From a virus: a DNA stretch of 28,413 nucleotides. Positions 11,157 through 19,521 of the stretch are shown one piece after another (position 1 is the stretch's first letter; each line of letters opens with the position of its first letter). The position numbers and the translations under genes are program-made. Below the pieces are notes generated by a model, which was not told where the DNA came from, searched no databases, and saw only the letters and a list, made by a program, of their open reading frames with translations. Where the stretch lies: positions 1 to 28,413 of the IMG/VR virus record IMGVR_UViG_3300031227_000301. One strand, 5' to 3'.

Positions 11157-13136
11157 ATGAGCGGAGCCGGCGTGAAGAAGAGGCCTGGTAGACATGGTCG
11201 TGCCGTGAAGACGGAGGTCGACGCCCGGACTACCGACGCCCCGGATCTGACTGGCGACGAGTGGCTTGACGGCGGGACTGCGCTGCAGGTGATGAAGGCG
11301 ACGAGCGCCGGTGTTTCCCTCGAGGACTCACAGATGTGGGGGGCTGGGGCCCTGGGCGAGGACGGCTGGAGCACGAAGGGATTCGTTCGTCCTCCGATGC
11401 CGATGGACGGGCTGTGGATCACGTACATCAACTCGAATGTGCTGCGGCAGTGTGCGCGGGCTTACTTCGCTACGGTGGATGCGTTCGGCGCGGTGGTGGA
11501 GCCGATCTTGAATCCGGAGGCCGAGGACTTCGAAGCGAAGCTGGCTGCGCTGGTGTTCGAGGAGCGGGTGTACCTGTTCGAGCAGGGGAAGTCGAAGAAA
11601 GATCCCGTGTGGCCCGAGGGTGCCGACCTCGAGAAGCAGAAGAGCGAGTACATGGCCCGGCTGCGGCAGGAGATGGCTGGCTGTCGGGTGTGGGCGAAGA
11701 CCGTGGTGGACGATGGCCGTAGCCTGGTGTACCTGCGGAGCCGGATTCGTGACGAGTGGGTGGGGTTGGGGAACGCTGCGATCGAAGTGATGCGTGACCT
11801 GAACGACAAGCCCTCCCGGTTCGCCTGGGTGTCGATGTTGCGCCTGGCGCCGACGAAGCAGGACGAGGAGCCGATCGAGGTGGCGGAGAAGCTTCGGGTG
11901 GGATTGAACATCCTGACCCGGAAGGTTTGGCGTCGGTTCCGGAAGTGGGCGCAGGTGCTGGAGAGCGGGAAGGAGGTCTGGTTCAAGGAGTACGGTGACC
12001 CTCGGATCATGAGTCGGCGGACGGGGGAGTACTTCAGGGACGAGCAGGCATGGGAGAAGCATCTTGCCGACAACCAGTCGGACGATGCGGATGCGGCAGC
12101 CGACCAGGAGGCGACGGAGATCTACCACTTCCTCGTCCCGGACAGCCGGAGCGTGTGGGGCATGCCGATGTGGTACGGGGCGATCCGGTCAGTGGCGGGG
12201 AGCATCGCCGCTGAAGAGGTCAACCTGGTGTTCTTCGACGGGTCTGCGATCCCTCCCTACGCAATCCTGGTGAACGGCGGGAAGCTGAAGAGCGGGGCTG
12301 ACACCGTCATTGCCGAGCACTTCAAGAAGCTGCGTGGGCGAAAGAATCGTCACAAGGTGCTGATCCTCGAGGCCCTCCCTCCGAAGTCGAAGGGCGCGGT
12401 CAACGCGGGGAGTACCGGGAAGGTGGAGATCGTGTTCGAGCGGCTCTACCAGCAGAGCGAGGCGACGTTCCTCGAGTACGACGAGACGAACCGGGACAAG
12501 GCAGCGGAGACCCTGCGAGTGCCGAGGATCCTTCGTGGCGCCGCCGGGGACTACAATAGGGCGACAGCTTCAGCCGCCCTGACGATGTTCGAGAACATGG
12601 TGGCGGGTCCGACGAGGGCGGAGTGGGACGACGAGTTCGACGGGTTCCTCCGTGATAGGGAGTACCGGCTGGTGCGGATGCGGAGCCGGAGCCCCATCAC
12701 CAGGGATCCAGAGACCCAGGCGAAGATCGTGGAGATCCTGTCGAAGGCGGGTGGGCTTGTCCCCGGGGAGGTCCGGGACCAGGCAGCGGACATCCTGAAC
12801 GCGGAACTGCCCGAGATCGACGAGCCCTGGACGAAGCAACCGATGCTGATGACCCTGGCGGGGATCCAGCCCGGCGGCGCAGGTGCCGGCGAGGGCGGCG
12901 AAGGCATTGCAGGTCCTGGTGTCACCGAGGGGACCGACCCGAGCCGGATCAACGAGGCCGTGAATCGGCTGGTGGCCTTTCAGCAGGCGATCGCCGATGC
13001 GCAGAAGGGCGGTGTCCAACTCCGCGGCGGCGGCGGGGACGGAGACGACCAGGTCCTCCGGATGGAGATCCCGTGGGCAGAGATGCAGCGCATCGTGCAG
13101 CCCGATCCGGAAGCCCCCCCCGACACTGAGCTGTGA
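11157..13136 (+). CDS. Portal protein
   Basis: The product has 659 aa. Portal rings of twelve subunits form the DNA entry vertex and bind the large terminase. Seen here: an N-terminal extension of about 75 residues, VLRQCARAYFATVDAFG, the core strand AAIEVMRDLNDKPSRFAWVS with LRLAPTKQDEEP typical of PBSX/HK97-type portals, the clip-region SVWGMPMWYGAIRSVAGSIA, and the helical RVPRILRGAAGDYNRATASA stretch near the crown. The Gly- and acid-rich C-terminus (after about residue 560) may be flexible. The length is at the long end for HK97-type portals. The start has GAGGG upstream; the stop overlaps the terminase start. Portal lies upstream of the large terminase, the reverse of the usual order. 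Confidence 0.9.
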   Translation: MSGAGVKKRPGRHGRAVKTEVDARTTDAPDLTGDEWLDGGTALQVMKATSAGVSLEDSQMWGAGALGEDGWSTKGFVRPPMPMDGLWITYINSNVLRQCARAYFATVDAFGAVVEPILNPEAEDFEAKLAALVFEERVYLFEQGKSKKDPVWPEGADLEKQKSEYMARLRQEMAGCRVWAKTVVDDGRSLVYLRSRIRDEWVGLGNAAIEVMRDLNDKPSRFAWVSMLRLAPTKQDEEPIEVAEKLRVGLNILTRKVWRRFRKWAQVLESGKEVWFKEYGDPRIMSRRTGEYFRDEQAWEKHLADNQSDDADAAADQEATEIYHFLVPDSRSVWGMPMWYGAIRSVAGSIAAEEVNLVFFDGSAIPPYAILVNGGKLKSGADTVIAEHFKKLRGRKNRHKVLILEALPPKSKGAVNAGSTGKVEIVFERLYQQSEATFLEYDETNRDKAAETLRVPRILRGAAGDYNRATASAALTMFENMVAGPTRAEWDDEFDGFLRDREYRLVRMRSRSPITRDPETQAKIVEILSKAGGLVPGEVRDQAADILNAELPEIDEPWTKQPMLMTLAGIQPGGAGAGEGGEGIAGPGVTEGTDPSRINEAVNRLVAFQQAIADAQKGGVQLRGGGGDGDDQVLRMEIPWAEMQRIVQPDPEAPPDTEL

Positions 13137-14698
13137 TGCCACAGCGATCCCCCACCATCCCCGGCCACTTCGAGCCCCTGACCAAGCGACAGAAGCTAGT
13201 CAAGCTGGCGATGCTCCGCTTCCTGGCGCAGCGGGAGTTGTTCCGCCGGCGGCTGCGAACTGACCCCAACGCATTCATCGAGTACGCCTTCGAGACCGAG
13301 AAGGGCGAGCCGATGAAGCAGGCGTGGTTCCACCTGGAGTGGCAGGACCTCCTGACCCACAACGAGGACTGCATAATCATTGGCCCTCGTGGACATGGGA
13401 AAACGAGCCAGATAATTGGACGGATTATCTGGGAGTTGGGGAAGGACCCGAACTTGCGGGTGAAGATCGTCTGCCAGTCGGACAACAAGGCGAAGGAGCG
13501 CCTCGTTGAGATCCAGCAGCACATCGAGGGTAATGTGAGGGTGAAGTTCGTCTTCCCCGGGCTGATGGCTGCGGTGAAGGGGGAGTGGTCGAAGCACAAG
13601 CTCTTCATCCGGCGGACGATCGTCGCTCGAGATGCGTCGGTGCACGCGCTAGGGGTCCTGAGCACCGCGACCGGCGGGCGGTCGGACCTCAACGTCTACG
13701 ACGACGTGGTGGACCGGCGGAACGCGATCCTGCAGCCGAAGCAGCGCGAAAATGTGAAGATGGCCTACAAGGGCGACTTCTCGAACCTCCTGCTCCCTGG
13801 TGGCCGGACCTGGTACATCGCCACGAAGTGGCACAAGGACGACCTGACCCACGAGCTCCTCCGCAACAAGCGCGGGATCTACGCCATCCGGGAGTACGCG
13901 ATCAACGAGGCCCTCGATCCAATCTGGCCCGAGGTCTGGTCGCACCTTGCACTGGTGAGGCAGCGGAAGAAGATCGGGAAGGTGGAGTTCGATCGAGGAT
14001 TCCGGAACATTGCTCTGAGCGGGGACGTGATCGTTATCCAGCCGGAGTGGATCAAGTACCGGCCGTATCGGCACTTCCCCGACGACCTGCACATGATCAC
14101 CGCGTACGATCTGGCCATCGAGGACAAGACGAGGAGCGACTACTTCGCGTGGTGCATCCTGGGGTGGAGCCCGAGCGAGAAGAAGATCTTCGTGGTCGGG
14201 GCTGGGCATGCCAGGCTGACGTTCTACCAGCAGTTCAAACGGGTGATCGGGGACTGGTTGAAGTGGCGGGCCCGGCGGGTGGTCATCGAGACGATCGGGT
14301 ACCAGAAGGCGCTGGCCCAGGAGTTGGAGCGGGTCACGATGATCCCGGTGTTCGGATTCAAGCCGCAGAAGGACAAGGGGACGAGGCTTCTGGAGGTCTC
14401 GCCATACGTCGAGACGGGGAACGTGATCTTCGCCGACCACCTGGACCCGCTGGCGGACAAGGTCACACAGGAGCGCGGAGACCTCGTTTCGGAGCTGACG
14501 GAGTTCCCGCTCTACGTGACCGACGACTGCATGGACGCATTCGTGGAGGGCGCCCTCTGCGTGGTCGGCGTCTACGGGGGATCGATCCTCGAGGACGTGC
14601 TCCGGGAGTACGACGAGGAGGACGACTTCTGGCATGAATGGGACGACGATGATGGCGCCGAGGTGTCGGTGGCCATCGCGGGGGGGGACGACTGGTGA
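13136..14698 (+). CDS. terL: Terminase large subunit
   Basis: The product has 520 aa from ATG 13136 (TGATG overlap with the portal stop; GTG 13133 is an alternative). It is the ATP-driven DNA packaging motor and headful/cos nuclease. The N-terminal ATPase has a Walker A GPRGHGKTS, a Walker B-like LNVYDDVVD, and a coupling-type ATKWHKDD segment. The C-terminal RNase H-like nuclease shows the expected acidic residues: the Asp in MITAYDLAIED, the Glu in RVVIETIGYQKALAQELE and the Asp pair in DDCMDAFVEG. The length is normal. The stop overlaps the next start (GTGA). All key residues look intact, so the protein should be active. Confidence 0.92.
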   Translation: MPQRSPTIPGHFEPLTKRQKLVKLAMLRFLAQRELFRRRLRTDPNAFIEYAFETEKGEPMKQAWFHLEWQDLLTHNEDCIIIGPRGHGKTSQIIGRIIWELGKDPNLRVKIVCQSDNKAKERLVEIQQHIEGNVRVKFVFPGLMAAVKGEWSKHKLFIRRTIVARDASVHALGVLSTATGGRSDLNVYDDVVDRRNAILQPKQRENVKMAYKGDFSNLLLPGGRTWYIATKWHKDDLTHELLRNKRGIYAIREYAINEALDPIWPEVWSHLALVRQRKKIGKVEFDRGFRNIALSGDVIVIQPEWIKYRPYRHFPDDLHMITAYDLAIEDKTRSDYFAWCILGWSPSEKKIFVVGAGHARLTFYQQFKRVIGDWLKWRARRVVIETIGYQKALAQELERVTMIPVFGFKPQKDKGTRLLEVSPYVETGNVIFADHLDPLADKVTQERGDLVSELTEFPLYVTDDCMDAFVEGALCVVGVYGGSILEDVLREYDEEDDFWHEWDDDDGAEVSVAIAGGDDW

Positions 14699-16086
14699 AA
14701 TGCTGTAATGAAACCATCGAGATCCGGCCGAGCGCTCGAGCGGTCCTCGTCGAGAAGGCGGATGGGCACTGGGTGTGGGGACCAGGGGGCGTGCGCAAGG
14801 TCGCTACCGCGGCAGAGGGCATGCTTCTGCTCGGGGGCGAACGTGTCGCTGTCCAGGGAGAGCGCTTCGTCCTCGTCGAGAATACCCTCGATGGGCCGGT
14901 CCTGCACCTTGGCGCGGGGATGCGCAAGGCGGAGCGGATCGTCCGACTCGGATTGAACCCTGTGGACCGAGTCCGTGTCCTTGCCTGCAGCCCGCTGGGG
15001 GGCGTGGGTGTGGTGGCGAGCCGGATGGTGCCATGCACCGAGGCAGACCTCCTCGACGCCGGCATGGCCGCACTCGACGAGGTCCTCGAGGCGTTCGGTG
15101 CCGGGGCCCCAGTGGAGAAGGCCCCGAAGAAGCCGCTGGACCCGAATGACGCGAAGGACTTTGCGCGGATCGTGCGAGAGCTCACCGCTGAGATCAACGA
15201 TCCGCTGGAGCGGGAGGAGCGGGCGGTGATGATCCGCGCGCTGGACGGCATGGCGGAGGTGGATTGGCAGGATCTATCTTCCGATGAGCGGGTGGAGCTG
15301 CTGGGCACGACGGCCGCCGGCGTGGGGGCAGTGGGCGCTACGGCGGTGACGTCCGCGGGGGTGAAGCGCTCGGTGTTCACGACTGGCGAGTCGGTGGTGC
15401 TCGGGACGCGGAAGAGCGTGGGCACGGCACTTGGCATGGATCTGCGGACCTCGATGAATCTGATTGACAGGCGGATCGTGGGGTCGGTCCAGGATCTGGC
15501 GGGGCACTACCTGACCGATCGGAAGAGACAACTGCGGGACCGGATGACCAGGGAGGGGCAGCGTGTTGTGACCGCTGCGCTTGCTGACGGGTTGGGATCG
15601 AAAGAGGTTGCGCGGCGTCTTGAATCGGTTTGGTTGTCGGACAAGACCTTCGGACGTGGACGGGCCTACGCTGAGTTGTGTGCCCAGGCATGGATGCAGG
15701 ACTCGCGGAGCTACGGGCAGATCTCGTCGTACAGCGAGGCGGGGATCCAGCGGTACCAGATCGAGGCGGTGCTCGATGAGCAGACGACTGTCATCTGCCA
15801 GGAGCTGCACGGGAAGGAGTTCGACGTTGGGACGTCAATGCGCCAGTTCGAGGATCGGTCGGGGTGGGACGATCCCCAGGAGATCAAGCGGGCTGCCCCG
15901 TGGGTTCGGCAGAGTGGCGGGGAGATGTTTATCAAGCCACCTGGTGGGGAACGTGTGAGTCTGGGAAGTCGTGGCGAGGATGGAGTCTTCAAGTTTTCGG
16001 TCTCTGATCAGGCCATGCAAAACAGCGGGGTTGGCTACCCACCGTTCCATGGCTACTGCCGCACGACTACCGTCCCGGTGATCTGA
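14695..16086 (+). CDS. Minor head protein with C-terminal MuF-type domain
   Basis: The product has 463 aa from GTG 14695, which overlaps the terminase stop. The C-terminal quarter has the SPP1 gp7/MuF signature: YQIEAVLDEQTTVICQELHG, then after an insertion VGYPPFHGYCRTTTVPVI. These proteins bind the portal on the inside of the head and are ejected with DNA. The first about 130 residues form a separate beta-rich domain (SARAVLVEKADGHWVWGPGG...) not normally part of MuF proteins. The middle (about 150-330) is helical with charged stretches. No toxin domain is recognised, though MuF proteins often carry one. An 82-nt gap with a possible promoter follows. Confidence 0.8.
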   Translation: MKCCNETIEIRPSARAVLVEKADGHWVWGPGGVRKVATAAEGMLLLGGERVAVQGERFVLVENTLDGPVLHLGAGMRKAERIVRLGLNPVDRVRVLACSPLGGVGVVASRMVPCTEADLLDAGMAALDEVLEAFGAGAPVEKAPKKPLDPNDAKDFARIVRELTAEINDPLEREERAVMIRALDGMAEVDWQDLSSDERVELLGTTAAGVGAVGATAVTSAGVKRSVFTTGESVVLGTRKSVGTALGMDLRTSMNLIDRRIVGSVQDLAGHYLTDRKRQLRDRMTREGQRVVTAALADGLGSKEVARRLESVWLSDKTFGRGRAYAELCAQAWMQDSRSYGQISSYSEAGIQRYQIEAVLDEQTTVICQELHGKEFDVGTSMRQFEDRSGWDDPQEIKRAAPWVRQSGGEMFIKPPGGERVSLGSRGEDGVFKFSVSDQAMQNSGVGYPPFHGYCRTTTVPVI

Positions 16087-16122
16087 TCGTTGTGATACGA
16101 AAACTACAATCTGAAATTCCCT

Positions 16123-16153
16123 CTTGACATCTGTGTGTTTCGTTCCTGAGAAT
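16123..16153 (+). promoter_or_regulatory. Possible internal late promoter
   Basis: TTGACA (16123-16128) with GAGAAT (16148-16153) after a long 19-nt spacer, in the only sizeable gap between the MuF gene and the following gene. The -35 is perfect; the -10 and spacing are poor. It could drive the scaffold-to-capsid section separately. Confidence 0.35.
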
Positions 16154-16168
16154 AGGAGCGAGGTGCTC

Positions 16169-16543
16169 ATGCGGCAAATCGTCCCATCTCTGGTTCGTAT
16201 CGGCAACGATGACGTGGCCGAATCTCCGAAGGCGCAGCGCTATCTCGATCGGTATGTTTCGGAAGCGATCTTGACCAGCTTCAACGAGCGCCCAATGGCC
16301 GGGACGATGACCAGGGCGGAGGTCGTCAGCCGCTTCAATCAGGTCGAAGAGATGGTGAAGATCGCCCGCTTCGACTGCAAGATGAGCCCTTATCGGATTG
16401 CTGACCATCTCCTGCACTGGCTGCTATTGTGGCTGGACGAGAACCCCTGGGAGCCGGATCTGCGCCGGAAGGCGTATGGACCACATGTTTTGAGACCGCG
16501 CCACGACGAGCTTGTCGGGCCGGATGGAAGACCATTGCACTAG
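16169..16543 (+). CDS. Hypothetical protein in the head module (124 aa)
   Basis: ATG 16169 follows GAGGTG with short spacing; the in-frame TTG at 16124 would lie in the promoter. The product (MRQIVPSLVRIGNDDVAESP...) is helical with a Trp/Leu-rich segment (HLLHWLLLWLDENPWEP). No family recognised. The conserved-looking spacing between MuF protein and scaffold-like genes suggests a structural or assembly role, which is inference. Confidence 0.55.
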   Translation: MRQIVPSLVRIGNDDVAESPKAQRYLDRYVSEAILTSFNERPMAGTMTRAEVVSRFNQVEEMVKIARFDCKMSPYRIADHLLHWLLLWLDENPWEPDLRRKAYGPHVLRPRHDELVGPDGRPLH

Positions 16544-16569
16544 GCTTGAAGCCATCACGGGAGGAAGGC

Positions 16570-17286
16570 ATGAGCGACGAACTCAAGAGCAACGCGGATC
16601 TGCTGAAGCGGCTGCTGGCCATGGGCGAGGGCACCCAGACTGGCGACGAGACCAAGATGACCGTCGGCAAGGCCATCGCCGACATCACCGACGCGGTGGC
16701 GAAGACCGGCGGCGACAAGGGCAAGCTCGCCGCGGTAGCCAAGGAGAAGGCCCCGATGATCGAGGCCGTGCTCAAGGCCATCGACGCGGGCAAGGGCACC
16801 GACGAGGAGATTGCCTTCAAGGTGGCCAAGGCCGAGGGCGCCGCCGGCGGGGACGAGAACCTGACCAAGGCAGAGGAAATCCTCAAGGGCCTGCAGGGGA
16901 CGGTCGCCAAGGAGGATGTCGTGTGCCCCAAGTGCAACTGGAAGGGATCCAGCGACGACCTCAAGGACGGCGCCTGCCCCGAGTGCGGCGCGAAGGTCGC
17001 CACCGGCGGTGAGGACGAGGAGAAGAAGAAGGGGTTCGCCAAGGCGAAAACCGACTTCCAGGCCGACCTCGACGTGGCCAAGGCCAAGGCCAAGGAAGAC
17101 CTCTCCGACGACGACAAGAAGAAGCTCAAGGATCGGCTCGCGCAGCTCCGGGGCACCCCCAAGGGCAAGGACGACGACGACCTGAAGAAGGCTGCCGACG
17201 ACCTCGAGGAGATCTCGAAGGGCTTCGGCGGCGAGTCCGACGGAGGCTGGGGCTACGACCTGAACGACGATGGCAGCGACAAGTAG
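16570..17286 (+). CDS. Lys/Asp-rich helical protein with central zinc ribbon, possible scaffold or internal head protein
   Basis: The product is 238 aa from ATG 16570 with GGGAGGAAGG upstream. Residues 1-110 are helical and Lys/Ala-rich. A zinc ribbon follows (VVCPKCNWKGSSDDLKDGAC, PECGAKV), then a highly charged coiled-coil half (AKAKAKEDLSDDDKKKLKDR, DDDDLKKAADDLEEISKG). The extreme C-terminus, GGWGYDLNDDGSDK, resembles the DWGLDLADE end of the scaffold-like protein at 19522. Codon use is very regular (AAG, GAC, GCC). The charge pattern and location before the protease fit an internal or scaffolding role, but no family match can be claimed. Confidence 0.6.
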   Translation: MSDELKSNADLLKRLLAMGEGTQTGDETKMTVGKAIADITDAVAKTGGDKGKLAAVAKEKAPMIEAVLKAIDAGKGTDEEIAFKVAKAEGAAGGDENLTKAEEILKGLQGTVAKEDVVCPKCNWKGSSDDLKDGACPECGAKVATGGEDEEKKKGFAKAKTDFQADLDVAKAKAKEDLSDDDKKKLKDRLAQLRGTPKGKDDDDLKKAADDLEEISKGFGGESDGGWGYDLNDDGSDK

Positions 17287-17345
17287 TCCGCGTCCCGTCA
17301 CAGGTCTCCTGATCGCCTGATCCCTTCACCCGGAGGCGCCACTCG

Positions 17346-19517
17346 ATGGACCCCCAGCACGACTACACCGGCAGCGGCGGCCTCGTCGAATTCCTGCTCA
17401 AGGATCTCATCGAGGACGAGCGAGAGTTGGTCCGCATGTTCGGACCCGACCACGTCCGGAAGATGGCTGTGCTGTGGAGGTCCCTTGTGGGCAAGAGCGC
17501 GATCGCCAAGCCGCTCCTGAAGATGTTCCCGGAGCACAAGGTCTACGTCGAGCCGTTCGCAGGTTCCGGGGCGATGTTCTTCAACAAGGAGCCCGTGGAG
17601 AAAGAGGTCCTGAACGACCTGGATCCGGAGATCGCCTTCGGGTTCCGGTTCGTCCAGGGGGTGACCAGCGCGCAGTTGAAGAAACTTGAGGGCATGAAGT
17701 GGTGGATCGCTGACTCAAAGCCTGCATTCGATGCTCTCCGCAACGGCAAGCCGACAGGGGACGTGGAGCGGTTCCATAAATTCTTGCTGCTGAAACTGGT
17801 CTCATTTTTCGGTAAAGGCAATGAGAGTTCACGCACGTCCAATCGCGTTGGCACTCCGACGAAACGTCCACCGTTGGCTATCGGCAGAATGAAAGAGGCG
17901 AAGGAGCGCCTGGCTGGTGTGGTGATCCGGTGCGAGGACTACCAGAAGGTCTGCAAGGAATTCGACGGTCCCGACACCTTCCAGTTCCACGATCCTCCCT
18001 ACCATGGATTTGGGCAGAACGTCGGCGAGAAGGAGTGGGACGAGAAGCCCTACGCAGAGTTCATAAAGACGCTCAAGTCCAAGTTCCTGATCACTTACGG
18101 CGACAAGGGGGACATGGGGATCTGGAAGGGTTTGAATGTCAAGAAGCATACGGTGTCGAAGCCGCTCCCGATGGGTGTTGGAGCAAGCACCGGCGTGATG
18201 TTCACCATCACCAACTTCGACGTGAAGACCGTCTCCATGATGCGCAAGGACCAGCGGGTGGAGATCACCGCCGCGCAGGCCGCGGTGCTGGCCTCCGGTG
18301 TCCCGATGCTGACGGACGTGCTCCCTGTGCTCAAGGATCTTGCTACCGGGCTTGGCCGCCTGGTGCCGAGTGAGATCACGGACGACGCGGTGTCCCTCGA
18401 ACGCATCCTCCAGGCATCGATCGCCGGTCACCAGGTGCTGAAGGGCAATGTCCCGGACGAGGACCTGGTGCGACTCAAGAACGGCATCCGTGGCCTGGCC
18501 GAGATGGTCGGGTTCGACGCACCGATGTTGAATGGTCTCGCCGAGAGCATCGGGAAGGCTGTGGACCTGGTCCCTGCCCCGTCGATGACCCCCGACGAGA
18601 AGCGGGAGTCCCAGGCGCTTCGTTCGAAGAAGTGGGGGATCTCCGCACTCGACGGGCATGGGGAGCGGCTGACGTTCCCCGCCGGCTGGTCGAAGGACCT
18701 TGAGGACTACGGGGATCCCTGCAATCTCATGTATCCCTGCGACACCGTCGAGCGGGCTCGGAATGCCCGGATCAGGTTCAAGCAGTTCGCAGCGGGATAC
18801 CCGCAGGATGCGGATCGGAAGATTGTCCACGGTCGCATCGTGGAGCGCGAGTTGAAGCTCGGGATCAAGCCGCGCTTCGACGAGAAGGACGCGCTGGACA
18901 TGCTGCTCCCGGAGAACCTCCGGACGCAGATGGAGAAGGCGCTGGGGCAGGGCGGGGGGCCAGAGGGAGATGGTGGTGCAGAGCAGTGCGTGTGTCCCGC
19001 CTGCGGAAAACAGGTGGCCCACGATCGCAGTACGCCATGCAACGAGATGAAGTGCCCCGAGTGCGGTGCGGCAATGACCGGGCAGGGGGCCCCTGGGGAC
19101 GCGACCCAGAAGCAGCACCACTGCACCCTCCTGAAGAAGGCAGACCCCGCCAAAGAGGAGCGGTACGTCCTGGGCTTCGTCTTGCGGGCGAACATCGAGG
19201 ACAAGCAGGGCGACATTTACGACGAAGCCGCGGTCCGCGAGGCGATGTTCTCCTGGATGGAGAAGGGCCACAAGGAGGGCTTCCTCCACCGCGAGGCAGC
19301 GGGAAACCGCGTGGTCCTGGTCGAGAACTTCCAGGCCCTGGCCGACTTCGAGATCCCGGGGCCCGAGGCAGCGGACGGGAAGGCTGTGAAGATCAAGAAG
19401 GGCGACTGGCTGCAGGGCTGGAAGATCCTCGACGACAAGATGTGGGCAGACGTGAAGGCCGGGAAGCTGACGGGGTTCTCGATCGGTGGTCGCGCGAAGC
19501 GGACGCCGGAGGAGTAG
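17346..19517 (+). CDS. Fusion of D12-class adenine DNA methyltransferase with XkdF-type prohead protease
   Basis: The product has 723 aa. Residues about 45-295 are a Dam/D12-type N6-adenine methyltransferase: VLWRSLVGKSAIAKPLLKMF, the AdoMet loop YVEPFAGSGAMFF (67-79), NDLDPEIAF, and catalytic DPPY (216-219). Residues 300-410 are helical. Residues about 425-530 (RSKKWGISALDG, YGDPCNLMYPCDT) resemble DUF6582, often found in head modules. A zinc ribbon follows (CPAC 550-553, CPEC 570-573). Residues about 605-715 match the XkdF/peptidase S78_2 prohead protease: YVLGFVLRANIEDKQGDIYD, HKEGFLHRE (His 648), GDWLQGWKILDD and LTGFSIGGRA (Ser 712), the probable catalytic His and Ser. ATG 17346 has GGAGG about 8 nt upstream. 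The reading frame is unbroken and motifs on both ends look intact. The protease may release the methyltransferase in the procapsid (inference). Confidence 0.85.
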   Translation: MDPQHDYTGSGGLVEFLLKDLIEDERELVRMFGPDHVRKMAVLWRSLVGKSAIAKPLLKMFPEHKVYVEPFAGSGAMFFNKEPVEKEVLNDLDPEIAFGFRFVQGVTSAQLKKLEGMKWWIADSKPAFDALRNGKPTGDVERFHKFLLLKLVSFFGKGNESSRTSNRVGTPTKRPPLAIGRMKEAKERLAGVVIRCEDYQKVCKEFDGPDTFQFHDPPYHGFGQNVGEKEWDEKPYAEFIKTLKSKFLITYGDKGDMGIWKGLNVKKHTVSKPLPMGVGASTGVMFTITNFDVKTVSMMRKDQRVEITAAQAAVLASGVPMLTDVLPVLKDLATGLGRLVPSEITDDAVSLERILQASIAGHQVLKGNVPDEDLVRLKNGIRGLAEMVGFDAPMLNGLAESIGKAVDLVPAPSMTPDEKRESQALRSKKWGISALDGHGERLTFPAGWSKDLEDYGDPCNLMYPCDTVERARNARIRFKQFAAGYPQDADRKIVHGRIVERELKLGIKPRFDEKDALDMLLPENLRTQMEKALGQGGGPEGDGGAEQCVCPACGKQVAHDRSTPCNEMKCPECGAAMTGQGAPGDATQKQHHCTLLKKADPAKEERYVLGFVLRANIEDKQGDIYDEAAVREAMFSWMEKGHKEGFLHREAAGNRVVLVENFQALADFEIPGPEAADGKAVKIKKGDWLQGWKILDDKMWADVKAGKLTGFSIGGRAKRTPEE

Positions 19518-19521
19518 AGAT

